Shown here one piece after another: positions 34,866 through 43,193 of a DNA stretch of 64,000 nt (position 1 is its first letter; each line of letters starts with the position of its first letter). A model generated the notes under the pieces. That model was given only the letters and a program-made list of their open reading frames with translations, was not told the DNA's origin and ran no database searches. The stretch is from Actinoplanes sp. L3-i22. GTDB lineage: Bacteria; Actinomycetota; Actinomycetes; Mycobacteriales; Micromonosporaceae. Location: positions 10,467,501 to 10,531,500 of the forward strand of contig NZ_AP024745.1 of NCBI RefSeq assembly GCF_019704555.1, written 5' to 3'. A program made the position numbers and the translations under genes.

Positions 34866-35830
34866 CACGGATGTTCGTCGACGCCTGGGACCCGGCGTAC
34901 GGGGCCAGCTACGAGGGCGGGGACGGCGAGGGGCCGGCCTCGCCCAGCAGCGCTCAGGTGGACACCGACGTGGAGGTGCCGGCCGCCGAGTGGGCGCCGA
35001 TCGACGTCCCGTCCGGCGCCCGCCCGCCGGACGTGGTGTTCCTGGTCGACGGCGTGCGGCGCAACGACGCCGGGCTGTGGACCGCCGAGGACGACGGGAC
35101 GTCGTACCCCGGGCTGGCCGCCTCCTACGCCGCCGGGGTGGTCCGCTGCGACCTGGCCCGGGGCGCCGCCGAGCTGGTCGGCGCGCGGGTCGGGCGGGGC
35201 CTGTTCACCGCCAGCCCGTCGGCGAACGATCTGCAGGCCGGGACGGTCCGCTACGAGATCCACCGGATCAACGGGACCGGCGAGGCGAGCAAGCTGCCGG
35301 CCGCCGTGCAGGGGCCGCTGACCGCGCTGGAGATCGAGATCTCCAGCGCGGCCCGGGACGGCGGGACCGACGGCGCCGACCTGCTGATCGTGGACGGGCC
35401 GCTGCGCAACCGGCGGCAGCTGCCACGCACCATCGGGTACATCAAGACCCAGCAGAAGCAGTACCTGCCGGCCGCGCTGACCACCGTGGTGACCGCGCTG
35501 CGGCCGGGGCAGCGCACGCCGGTCTTCCACCTCGGCACGGTCTGGGGCGGCTGGTCCTGGTACCTGCGGCTGCCCGGGGCGACCGGGGCGCCGTGGTCCG
35601 GGATCGTCCGGGTGGAGTGCTCGCCGGACCTGACCGTGGAGCAGGCGGTCGAGCTGGCCGGGCTGTCCAGCGCGACGCTGCCGCGGTTCGCGTCGTCGTC
35701 CTACAAGGATCCGCGGGCGCCGCAGAACCTGGTGCCGATCGCGGGGCTGGAGCGGCGGCTGCGCGGGATGCTCGGGGATTCCCGGGTGCTGCACCGGGCG
35801 CTGTCCCTGGCCACGTCCCGGACCCGCTGA
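34862..35830 (+). CDS. NurA-like nuclease domain protein
   Basis: A 322-residue protein with a 50-residue acidic N-terminus. The first motif is VFLVDGVRRND (Asp63), the second DLLIVDGPLRNRR, and then GYIKTQ. This order and spacing match NurA, the 5'-3' nuclease that pairs with HerA. The GTG at 34862 overlaps the sbcC stop. The operon partners (HerA, Mre11, Rad50) strongly support the assignment, although overall similarity to archaeal NurA appears low. Confidence 0.75.
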   Translation: MTRMFVDAWDPAYGASYEGGDGEGPASPSSAQVDTDVEVPAAEWAPIDVPSGARPPDVVFLVDGVRRNDAGLWTAEDDGTSYPGLAASYAAGVVRCDLARGAAELVGARVGRGLFTASPSANDLQAGTVRYEIHRINGTGEASKLPAAVQGPLTALEIEISSAARDGGTDGADLLIVDGPLRNRRQLPRTIGYIKTQQKQYLPAALTTVVTALRPGQRTPVFHLGTVWGGWSWYLRLPGATGAPWSGIVRVECSPDLTVEQAVELAGLSSATLPRFASSSYKDPRAPQNLVPIAGLERRLRGMLGDSRVLHRALSLATSRTR

Positions 35831-36121
35831 CCGATCCCGGCCCGAGCGGCGCGCGCCACGCCACAGCCGAGCATCGCGCGCGCCGCGCCCCGCGCCACGG
35901 CCGCGTGCCCCGGGCCGCGCCGCGCGCCAGCCCGACCGCCACCGCCAGCCCGACCGCAACCACCAGCCCGACGCCAAGCTCGACCGGGGGCAGCGGCAGC
36001 ACACCGACCGGCGCGTGGCCCCGCGCCACCGCCACGGCCGAGCGCCATTGCCGGGCGCCGCGCGCGCCACGCCCCGTGCCACGGCCACCGCCGCGCGCCC
36101 CGCGCCACCGCCGAGCACCGC
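35831..36121. other. GC-rich low-complexity spacer after the NurA-like gene
   Basis: The sequence is made of short runs such as GCCACGGCC and CCACCGCCAGCCCGACC in degenerate direct repetition. All frames on both strands are open, which reflects composition, not coding. It leads into the 131-bp repeats. Confidence 0.6.
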
Positions 36122-36752
36122 GCGCGACGCACGCGCTCCGGCTGGCACTCGGGGCTGCTTTCGCACGCCGAAACAACTCCCAACGCCAGCCGGCACCGCA
36201 CGCCGCGCCACAGCCAAACACCACGCGTCCCGCGCCCCGCGCCGAGCACCACGCGCGACGCACGCGCTCCGGCTGGCACTCGGGGCTGCTTTCGCACGCC
36301 GAAACAACTCCCAACGCCAGCCGGCACCGCACGCCGCGCCACAGCCAAACACCACGCGTCCCGCGCCCCGCGCCGAGCACCACGCGCGACGCACGCGCTC
36401 CGGCTGGCACTCGGGGCTGCTTTCGCACGCCGAAACAACTCCCAACGCCAGCCGGCACCGCACGCCGCGCCACAGCCAAACACCACGCGTCCCGCGCCCC
36501 GCGCCGAGCACCACGCGCGACGCACGCGCTCCGGCTGGCACTCGGGGCTGCTTTCGCACGCCGAAACAACTCCCAACGCCAGCCGGCACCGCACGCCGCG
36601 CCACAGCCAAACACCACGCGTCCCGCGCCCCGCGCCGAGCACCACGCGCGACGCACGCGCTCCGGCTGGCACTCGGGGCTGCTTTCGCACGCCGAAACAA
36701 CTCCCAACGCCAGCCGGCACCGCACGCCGCGCCACAGCCAAACACCACGCAC
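36122..36752. repeat. 131-bp tandem repeat, five near-identical copies
   Basis: The landmark GCTCCGGCTGGC occurs at 36135, 36266, 36397, 36528 and 36659, an exact period of 131 bp with almost no divergence. Each unit contains CCGGCTGGC and its complement GCCAGCCGG 38 nt apart. Inside are TTTCG-CACGC-CGAAA and a GGG/CCC pair, so a hairpin of about 56 nt forms in every copy. A period of 131 changes frame each copy, so the long frames through it are not proteins. Confidence 0.95.
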
Positions 36753-36982
36753 GCCGCGCCATTCCCGCACGGCGCATGGCGCACGGCGGGCGGCGGGCGG
36801 CGCGGGGTGGCGGGGTGGCGGCGGACGGCTTGCGGCGGACGCCGCAGGGTGGTCACGGGCGGACGGCGCAGGGTGGTCACGGGCGGCGGCGCGGGCTGGC
36901 CGGGAGTGGGCCGGGCGGCGCGGGGTGGCCGGGAGCGCGGCGGGCGGCGGGCGTCGCCGAGTGGTCACGGGCGGGCGCCGGG

Positions 36983-37001
36983 CTGACGCCGTACGGCGCA
37001 A
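36983..37001. repeat. Dispersed 19-bp palindromic element, copy 2
   Basis: This is identical over 19 bp to the element at 17496-17514, including CGCCGTACGGCG, and lies at the edge between the low-complexity island and AT-richer DNA. Confidence 0.7.
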
Positions 37002-37102
37002 GGGGTTGGGTCTTGGGGTGGCCTGTCCCATTTATCGGGATGCGTGCCCGCATATCGGAACACTTCCACCAACTAACGGAATTTAGTCGGAGGGCCTTCG
37101 TA

Positions 37103-37118
37103 ACTGGTCCGGACCAGT
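37103..37118. promoter_or_regulatory. Perfect 16-bp palindrome
   Basis: ACTGGTCCGGACCAGT reads the same on both strands. Part of it is echoed by CAGTCCGGAACTG right after. This is probably a dimeric regulator site; the regulator is unknown. Confidence 0.5.
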
Positions 37119-37208
37119 CCGGAACTGCTCATCCGAGCGCTCCAGACCACCAGCCAGTAAACGATTGCTTACAAATGCCCGAAGCGCCCGAGCAGCAAGA
37201 TCAAGAAC

Positions 37209-37222
37209 TGGGAGCGCTCCCC
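37209..37222. promoter_or_regulatory. CebR-like operator upstream of the sigma operon
   Basis: TGGGAGCGCTCCCC matches the CebR consensus at 13 of 14 positions and keeps the 12-bp palindromic core. It lies about 390 bp before the ECF sigma start, with no other gene nearby. Confidence 0.5.
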
Positions 37223-37614
37223 ACCGGGTGTCGCCCGAAAGAGTCCAAGAGATATCCGAGCATCCCCCGAACGGTTCGGCGCCCCCGCCTTTCACCACAC
37301 ATTACTCATCAGTGCGCACGCACCGGAATCGTCCGTGCACGGAGCGAGATCACGCTCTCCCGGGTCGGGGGAAATTATTCTCAGAGCCATGTCTCGGGCC
37401 CGATGTCACTGAGTATCATTCCGCCTTACCTGGCGTCCGAATCGGCGTAGATCAATCCCCCCATGATCCGCGGCCCGGCACGCCCACACGATCGTCACCA
37501 CAGCGGAGGACCCTTGAGACCGAGTGTCCCGGAAAATCTCGTGCCGACTTTGATCCCGGCCGGGCGCCCCAGCCGTATCTCAGGCGACGGGGAAAGGTCC
37601 GGGCGGAGGAATCG

Positions 37615-38298
37615 ATGCATGCGGTGGCCGATAGACGGCTCACGCCGGAGAGGGTGCGTGTGATGGCGCGACACTCCGGAAGCAGGTGGCAGGCGGTCGA
37701 CGGAGGGCGCGGTGCGCAGGATGACGGTTCGGTGATTCCCCGCCAGCAGTCGGCTCGGCACGGAGCACAGCCGGACACCGGTGCGAGCCATGAGGACACA
37801 CTGGTCAAGCTGCTCTACGAGGAGCACGCCGGCCCCTTGCTGATGTTCGTGCTGCGACTGACCGGTGGTGACCGGCAGCGCGCCGAGGACATCGTGCAGG
37901 AGACGCTGCTGCGGGCCTGGCGCAACGCGCACCGGCTCGGTGCGCAGGGCCAGCAGTCGCTGCGCCCGTGGCTGGTCACGGTGGCCCGCCGGATCGCGAT
38001 CGACGAGCACCGCAGCGCCAACGCGCGCCCCGCGGAGACGTACGACCGCGAGCTGGAGAGCTTCCCGAGCACCGCGGACGACACCGATCGTGTGCTGCAG
38101 TCGATGACCGTGTCGGACGCGCTCCGCCAGTTGAGCCATTCGCACCGGGAGATCCTGATCGAGACGTACTTCCGGGGCCGGACGGTGCCCGAGGCGGCGG
38201 AGAATCTCGGCCTTCCGTTGGGCACCGCGAAGTCGCGGGTATATTACGCTCTGCGTGCGCTGCGTACCGCTCTGCAGCAGCGGGGGGTGACGGAATGA
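37615..38298 (+). CDS. ECF-type RNA polymerase sigma factor
   Basis: A protein of about 227 residues. Region 2 (LVKLLYEEHAGPLLMFV, then AEDIVQETLLRAWRN) and region 4 (LSHSHREILIETYFRGR, then GTAKSRVYYALRAL) are both complete. The first 55 residues are a variable tail. ATG 37615 has GGAGGA 4 nt upstream; an ATG at 37663 is the alternative start. The stop overlaps the anti-sigma gene, the usual arrangement for a controlled ECF pair. Confidence 0.9.
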   Translation: MHAVADRRLTPERVRVMARHSGSRWQAVDGGRGAQDDGSVIPRQQSARHGAQPDTGASHEDTLVKLLYEEHAGPLLMFVLRLTGGDRQRAEDIVQETLLRAWRNAHRLGAQGQQSLRPWLVTVARRIAIDEHRSANARPAETYDRELESFPSTADDTDRVLQSMTVSDALRQLSHSHREILIETYFRGRTVPEAAENLGLPLGTAKSRVYYALRALRTALQQRGVTE

Positions 38299-39071
38299 CT
38301 CAGGAAGACCACTACGACGTCGCGTCGTACGCCCTGGGCGTGCTCGACGACCGTGACGCCGGCCGGTTCGAGGACCACCTGATCGAGTGCCCACAGTGCG
38401 CCTACGAGCTGGAGTCGTTCGTCCAGGTCGCGGACGTGCTGGCGGACGTCGACGCGGAGGCCCTGCTGGCCGCGGAGAAGTCGGAGAAGGACGCGGTCCT
38501 GCTCACCAAGATGCTCCACGAGGTGCGCACCGACCGGAGCCGGGCGAACAGTCGCCGGCTCTACTCGCTGGCCGCCGCCGTGGTCATCTTCGCGATGCTC
38601 TCGATCGGCGCGCTCTTCGCCGGCGGCAAGTGGCTCGGCACCGACACGCCGGCCACCAGCACGCCGACCGCCCAGCGCGGCAGCGACCAGCTCGACCCGC
38701 TGCCGGACAGCAACGGCGTCGGCATCGGCGGCACCGCACTGCCCGGGCAGAACTACAGCGGCACCGACTCGCGGACCAATGTCAGCGCCGCCGTCGGCCT
38801 GGAGAAGAAGGACTGGGGCACCCAGATCTCCTTCGCCGTCTCCAACCTCAAGGGCCCGAAGACCTGCGCGCTGACCCTGGTCCACACCGACGGCACGTCC
38901 GAGCGGGTGGCCAGCTGGACGATCGGCGAGAAGGGCTGGGGCACCGCGGCCAACCCCGCGCCGCTGCTGTTGCAGGCGGTGACCGGGACGGCACGCGACG
39001 ACATCGCGCACGTCCAGGTTCAGGAGCTCGCGGCGAACGGGAACACCGAGACCCTGGTAAGCATTCCGTAA
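38295..39071 (+). CDS. Zinc-binding membrane anti-sigma factor
   Basis: A 258-residue protein. The cytoplasmic N-terminus has the ZAS signature HLIECPQC (HxxxCxxC, residues 26-33). One helix (about 96-121, LAAAVVIFAMLSIGALFAGG) crosses the membrane. An external domain of about 135 residues follows. It should hold the overlapping sigma factor inactive until an extracytoplasmic or redox signal arrives. A strong terminator follows. Confidence 0.9.
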   Translation: MTQEDHYDVASYALGVLDDRDAGRFEDHLIECPQCAYELESFVQVADVLADVDAEALLAAEKSEKDAVLLTKMLHEVRTDRSRANSRRLYSLAAAVVIFAMLSIGALFAGGKWLGTDTPATSTPTAQRGSDQLDPLPDSNGVGIGGTALPGQNYSGTDSRTNVSAAVGLEKKDWGTQISFAVSNLKGPKTCALTLVHTDGTSERVASWTIGEKGWGTAANPAPLLLQAVTGTARDDIAHVQVQELAANGNTETLVSIP

Positions 39072-39086
39072 TCGTCCGAACACGAT

Positions 39087-39118
39087 AAGGGCTCAGCCGA
39101 CTCGGCTGGGCCCTTTTT
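39087..39118 (+). terminator. Rho-independent terminator of the sigma operon
   Basis: AAGGGCTCAGCC pairs with GGCTGGGCCCTT across a 5-nt loop, a 12-bp stem with one G-U pair, followed by TTT. It lies 15 nt after the anti-sigma stop. Confidence 0.9.
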
Positions 39119-39271
39119 CGCTGTTCGGGCCTTTCCCATACGTACGTGGCGGCCCACAGGGTTCAAACAAAAATTCCCCAATTTGATCGACCCGAATATT
39201 CAACCGCCACCGCACACCTCCCGTACTACTGCGCGGAAATGCCAGGAGATTTCGATCAGCTGGAGGAGCCG

Positions 39272-39961
39272 GTGGTACCGGAGAAGCGAAAGTTGATGGT
39301 CGTCGGCGCGGCGCTGGCGGCACTGGTCGCACTGCCCGGCTGCGCGCCGTCCGGCGTCAACAACTCCGCCGACTACGGCAATGCCGCTGAGCCAGCTGCT
39401 GCCGACGTCGCCGCCACCCCGGGTGCCGCGGCCACCGACGGCGCGGTCGACCCGAACGTGGCGGCACCGGCGTCCACTGACGAGCCGGCCCCGGCCGGTG
39501 AGGTCGCGGCGGCCAAGGTGACGACGAAGCTCACCGGGACCACGGTGGCCAAGATGGGCAAGGTCGTCGAGAACCAGAAGGGCTTCGTGTCCTACCGGTT
39601 CGACGCCGACGGCGACAACCCGTCCAAGTCGACCTGCAACGGCGACTGCGCGAAGATCTGGCCGCCGCTGCTGACCAACGACGGCAAGCCGACCATCAAG
39701 GGCATCGACTCGTCGCTCATCGGCACGGTCACCCGCGAGGACGGCACCAAGCAGCTCACGCTCAAGGGCTGGCCGCTCTACGGCTACATCGGCGACAAGA
39801 AGGCCGGTGAGTGGAAGGGCCAGAACGTCAACGGCAAGTGGTTCGTGATCACGCCGACCGGCACCAAGAACCTCACGTGTCTCCCGAAGATCTCGAAGCC
39901 GGTGGCGCCGCCCGCGGCCTCCGACAGTGCCGGGGACTCCGGCGACGACTACAGCTACTGA
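39272..39961 (+). CDS. Lipoprotein with COG4315/Lipoprotein_15-type repeats
   Basis: From the GTG at 39272 (GGAGG 5 nt upstream) the protein has a lipoprotein signal with lipobox LPGC, Cys24. An Ala/Pro-rich linker follows. The body has two copies of a fold read as FVSYRFDADGDNPSKSTCNG and TLKGWPLYGYIGD, with CNGDCAKIWPP. An upstream ATG at 39239 would place 11 polar residues before the leader and is less likely. It belongs with the sigma-regulated exported genes around it. The molecular role of this family is not settled. Confidence 0.82.
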   Translation: MVPEKRKLMVVGAALAALVALPGCAPSGVNNSADYGNAAEPAAADVAATPGAAATDGAVDPNVAAPASTDEPAPAGEVAAAKVTTKLTGTTVAKMGKVVENQKGFVSYRFDADGDNPSKSTCNGDCAKIWPPLLTNDGKPTIKGIDSSLIGTVTREDGTKQLTLKGWPLYGYIGDKKAGEWKGQNVNGKWFVITPTGTKNLTCLPKISKPVAPPAASDSAGDSGDDYSY

Positions 39962-40737
39962 TGGTGGTGGGTACGAAGATGAAGTCCTGGTTGGTCGGCG
40001 CAGCGACGGTGACGTTGGCGTTCCTGCTGACTCCGGCCGCGCCGGCCCTGGCCGACGACGCGGTGCCGATCCCCCCGAACACCGGGCTCACCGACACCGC
40101 GAAGGGCTCGATCACCCCGGCTGACATCGACTTCGTGATCAAGGTCCGGCTCGCCGGGCTCTGGGAGATCCCGGCCGGCAACATGGCCGTGGAGAAGTCG
40201 GACGACCCGAACGTCGTCAAGATCGGCAAGTCGATCGCGGCGCAGCACGTCTCACTGGACAGCCTGGACCGCGCGGCGGCCAAGAAGCTCAACATCGAGC
40301 TGCCGAACCAGCCCAACGGCGATCAGCAGGGCTGGCTGAACGAGATGAAGAACGCCTCGGGAGCGCAGTTCGACCAGATCTTCGTCGACCGGCTCCGCGC
40401 CGCGCACGGCAAGATCTTCCCGGCGATCGCGACCATCCGGGCCGGCACCCGGAACGACACGGTCCGCAAGCTGGCCCAGCAGGCCAACCAGTTCGTGATG
40501 ACGCACATGACCCTGCTGGAGAGCAGCGGCGTCGTCGATTACGGCGCGCTGCCCACCCTGGCCGCGCCCGCCACCCCGGCCCAGAAGGGCCCGGTCCCGA
40601 TCGACAACCAGATGATCGCCGCCGCCAACAACGGCGGTGGAGTACCGGGGCTCAGCAACACCGTAGTCCTGCTCGTCCTTGCTGCCGCGCTGGTGATCGG
40701 CGTGATCACCACCATGCGCATCTTCCGTTCGCGGTAG
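39961..40737 (+). CDS. Exported DUF4142-like protein with C-terminal membrane anchor
   Basis: The ATG at 39961 overlaps the lipoprotein stop (TGATG); an ATG at 39979 gives a cleaner signal peptide (MKSWLVGAATV, cut after APALA). The central region is helical, with repeated HVSLDSLDR and FVMTHMTLLE segments as in ferritin-like DUF4142 proteins. The C-terminus is one membrane helix and RIFRSR. The mature part therefore faces outward. Function is unknown. Confidence 0.8.
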   Translation: MVVGTKMKSWLVGAATVTLAFLLTPAAPALADDAVPIPPNTGLTDTAKGSITPADIDFVIKVRLAGLWEIPAGNMAVEKSDDPNVVKIGKSIAAQHVSLDSLDRAAAKKLNIELPNQPNGDQQGWLNEMKNASGAQFDQIFVDRLRAAHGKIFPAIATIRAGTRNDTVRKLAQQANQFVMTHMTLLESSGVVDYGALPTLAAPATPAQKGPVPIDNQMIAAANNGGGVPGLSNTVVLLVLAAALVIGVITTMRIFRSR

Positions 40738-40782
40738 CCCCGAGAGATATCGCCCCGACGGCGACGAAGAAAGGTGTCACCC

Positions 40783-41904
40783 ATGCGAAGGTCCAAGTAC
40801 CGGCGCGCTAACGACTCTAAGTGGTTCAGCGGGCGTCGCCGGATCATCGCCGTGGCGGCCACGCTGGCGGCGTTCGGCGGTATCGTGACGGTCACCCAGA
40901 TCTCCAGCGCGAGCACCAACGACGGTCAGAAGACCGCGCTCGCGGCCTGTGACAATCTGAAGGCCGGCGGCCAGACCAAGCTGTCCACGAACACCCGCCG
41001 CACCGACTACACCACCAACGGTGGCACGGTCACGCAGCACCCGGACGACGGCGGCGCGGACGTGGCGACCACCGCCCAGGTGCGCGCCCGGTGCCGGGAA
41101 TGGGTGATGAACAACGTCGCGCAGACCACCAAGGGCCGTGGCGGCAAGAACAACGGCGGCGGAAACAACAACAACGGCGGCGCCGCGACCAGCGCACCGG
41201 CCACCGGTGCTGCCAGCGGTGGCGCCAGCGACGGGGCCAGCGCTCCGGCGAGCGAGGCGGCGACCACCGCTCCGGCCGACAACGGCGGGAACAACAACAA
41301 TGGTGGGAACAACAACGGTGGCGGCGCGACCGCCGCTCCCACCACCGCTCCTCCCGGTGCCGGCCTCGGCATCCTGACCAACAGCTGCGACACCAGCAAC
41401 CTGCCGGCGCACGACGGTTTCCAGAAGGGCGACCGCTGCGTCAGCACCGAGTTCGGTGAGGTCGGCTCGGCCGCGAACAACCCGTCGCTGCTGATCACCG
41501 CCGCGCCGCGCCAGGTCAACCGGAACACCGCGTTCACCCTGCAGGTCAGCACCCGGAACCTGATCCGCGACCGCTTCCTCGCGGCCGGCCAGGGTGGGTA
41601 CTACGTGGAGTCCAGCGTCCTGCAGAACGGCCTGGTCCGCGGGCACTTCCACACCGCCTGCCGGATGCTCGCCAGCCTCACCGAGGCTCCAGCCCCGGAC
41701 CCGGTGCCGGCGTTCTTCGTGGCCACCGAGGACAGCAAGGGTGGCGCCACCCCGGACACGGTCAGCATCCAGGTGCCGGGCCTGCCGCAGGCCGGCACCG
41801 CGCAGTGCGCCTCGTGGGCCGGTGACGGCTCGCACCGTATCCCGATGATGGAGCGCGCCAACCAGACCCCGGCGTTCGACGTGGTCAAGATCCGGGTTCG
41901 TTAA
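40783..41904 (+). CDS. Secreted protein with Asn/Gly-rich linker
   Basis: A 373-residue product with a basic start and one membrane or signal helix (about 21-41). A conserved segment of about 70 residues leads into a low-complexity linker of Asn/Gly and Ala/Ser/Pro (about 120-195). A C-terminal domain holds HFHTACRML and several Cys (CDTSN, CVSTE, CASW). AGAAAGG precedes the ATG at 40783 by 8 nt. I do not recognise the family. It is the third exported product in a row after the sigma operon. Confidence 0.75.
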   Translation: MRRSKYRRANDSKWFSGRRRIIAVAATLAAFGGIVTVTQISSASTNDGQKTALAACDNLKAGGQTKLSTNTRRTDYTTNGGTVTQHPDDGGADVATTAQVRARCREWVMNNVAQTTKGRGGKNNGGGNNNNGGAATSAPATGAASGGASDGASAPASEAATTAPADNGGNNNNGGNNNGGGATAAPTTAPPGAGLGILTNSCDTSNLPAHDGFQKGDRCVSTEFGEVGSAANNPSLLITAAPRQVNRNTAFTLQVSTRNLIRDRFLAAGQGGYYVESSVLQNGLVRGHFHTACRMLASLTEAPAPDPVPAFFVATEDSKGGATPDTVSIQVPGLPQAGTAQCASWAGDGSHRIPMMERANQTPAFDVVKIRVR

Positions 41905-41962
41905 GTAGTTCGCATCGCTGAGTAAGACCTAGTAACACCACAGCGCGCGGAGCACAGCCGTT

Positions 41963-42134
41963 CGGCGGGCTCGAACCGGAGGGGAACACGTTCCCACCGT
42001 GCCCCTCCGGGACCCCCCTTCGGGCCCGCCGACCGTCCTTCCCCCTGCCGGACGGAAGCACGGCTGCCCGGCCTCCACCCGGGGCACCGCTCCGCAACTG
42101 GAGGTGATCGAGCCTTCTCGGGCGTTCGATCACC
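41963..42134 (+). ncRNA. Candidate structured RNA: two strong consecutive hairpins
   Basis: The first hairpin (41963-42031) has a 13-bp outer stem (CGGCGGGC-U-CGAA with UUCG-G-GCCCGCCG), an 8-nt bulge and a 9-bp inner stem (CCGGAGGGG with CCCCUCCGG). The second (42103-42134) is a perfect 9-bp stem, GGTGATCGA with TCGATCACC. A terminator-like hairpin follows within 3 nt. It could be an independent small RNA or a leader or trailer element; no known class was recognised. Confidence 0.4.
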
Positions 42135-42136
42135 GT

Positions 42137-42178
42137 CCGATGGCCCTGTCCCCAGGAACTGGGGGTCAGGGCCATCGG
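42137..42178. terminator. Strong stem-loop before the glycosylase gene
   Basis: CCGATGGCCCTG pairs with CAGGGCCATCGG (12 bp), with CCCAG/CTGGG stacked inside. No T-tract follows, so the termination role is inferred from stability and position. Confidence 0.6.
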
Positions 42179-42214
42179 CTTGTCCGGCCATTTCCCGCGT
42201 GGCACAGTTCAGCG

Positions 42215-43123
42215 GTGAACTCCGAGGTGACCCGGCGTCTGACACCGCCCGAGCGGTATCAGTTCGGCGCCTCGGTGCGGCCCCTGGTCGTGCCCAAGCA
42301 TGATCCTTGTGGGGTGTTCGCCGACGGCCAGTTCTGGCTGGCGCTCCGGGCGCCGACCGGGGCGGCCACCCTGCATCTCGCGCGGGACGGCGCCGAGCTG
42401 ATCGCGACCGGTCACGGGCCCGGGGCCGAGTGGGCCGTCGAGCACGCCGACGCGGTCGCCGGCCTGCGCGACGACGTCAGTGAGTTCCCCGAGCTGGCCC
42501 GGCGGCACCCGGTCGTCGCCCGACTGGCGAAAACCTTCTCCGGCGTACGGCTTCCGGCCACGCTCCAGATCTTCCCCCGCCTGTTGCGCGCGATCCTGGA
42601 GCAGAAGGTCACCGGCACCGAGGCGCACCGCTCCTACCGGGCGATCTGCCGGCAGTTCGGCGAGCCCGCGCCCGGCCCGGTCGAGCTGGTGCTCCCGCCC
42701 GACCCGGCCGCGATCGCCGCGAGTGCGTACTGGGTGTTTCATCCGCTCGGCGTCGAGCAGCGCCGCACCCAGGCCCTGCTGCGCGCCGCCCGGGTCGCCG
42801 ACCGGCTGGAGCGCTGCGCCGACGCGGCCGAGGCGACCGCGCGGATGACGGCGCTGCCCGGGATCGGTCCGTGGACGGCGGCCGAGGTGGTGCGGACCGC
42901 CTTCGGCGATCCGGACGCGGTCAGCGTCGGCGATTTCCACATTCCGAACACCGTGGCGTACGCCCTGGCCGGTGAGCCCCGCGGCACCGACGACCGGATG
43001 CTGGAGCTGCTCGAGCCGTTCCGCGGGCATCGTGGCCGGGTCTGTGACCTGCTCGCGATGGGCGGGTTGTCGGCGCCGAGATACGGTCCCCGGCTGTCGC
43101 CGCGGTCGTTCGCGCGCTTCTGA
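42215..43123 (+). CDS. AlkA-like DNA-3-methyladenine glycosylase (HhH-GPD)
   Basis: A 302-residue helix-hairpin-helix glycosylase. The motif LPGIGPWTAAEV is the HhH, and Asp in SVGDFHIPN is the catalytic residue. ILEQKVTG is the usual helix before it. It excises alkylated bases. The GTG at 42215 was chosen because the upstream part of the frame falls in the hairpin region. Confidence 0.85.
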   Translation: MNSEVTRRLTPPERYQFGASVRPLVVPKHDPCGVFADGQFWLALRAPTGAATLHLARDGAELIATGHGPGAEWAVEHADAVAGLRDDVSEFPELARRHPVVARLAKTFSGVRLPATLQIFPRLLRAILEQKVTGTEAHRSYRAICRQFGEPAPGPVELVLPPDPAAIAASAYWVFHPLGVEQRRTQALLRAARVADRLERCADAAEATARMTALPGIGPWTAAEVVRTAFGDPDAVSVGDFHIPNTVAYALAGEPRGTDDRMLELLEPFRGHRGRVCDLLAMGGLSAPRYGPRLSPRSFARF

Positions 43124-43193
43124 CTTCGGCACGCCGGTTCTGACTACGTCACGCCGGTGAATGGAAGCTCGCCGGTTCGGGTACCGCAGCGGG

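Larger units (their letters stand above)
36753..37614. other. Gene-free stretch before the ECF sigma gene
   Basis: Positions 36760-36980 are GC-rich low-complexity sequence with GGGTGGTCACGGGCGG repeated. From about 37010 the composition becomes clearly more AT-rich and looks regulatory. It contains a 16-bp palindrome, GTAA-N8-TTAC near 37158-37173, and a CebR-like box. No gene is visible on either strand. Confidence 0.5.

Noticed and set aside
35442..37031. Large frames on both strands across the 131-bp repeats
   Set aside because: The repeat period is not a multiple of three, yet the frames stay open by composition. The repeated peptide changes each unit and has no ribosome site.
41963..42031. 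Minus-strand tRNA suggested by GGTTCGAGCC
   Set aside because: No acceptor, D-arm or anticodon arm of the correct geometry can be formed. The sequence folds better as a simple hairpin.
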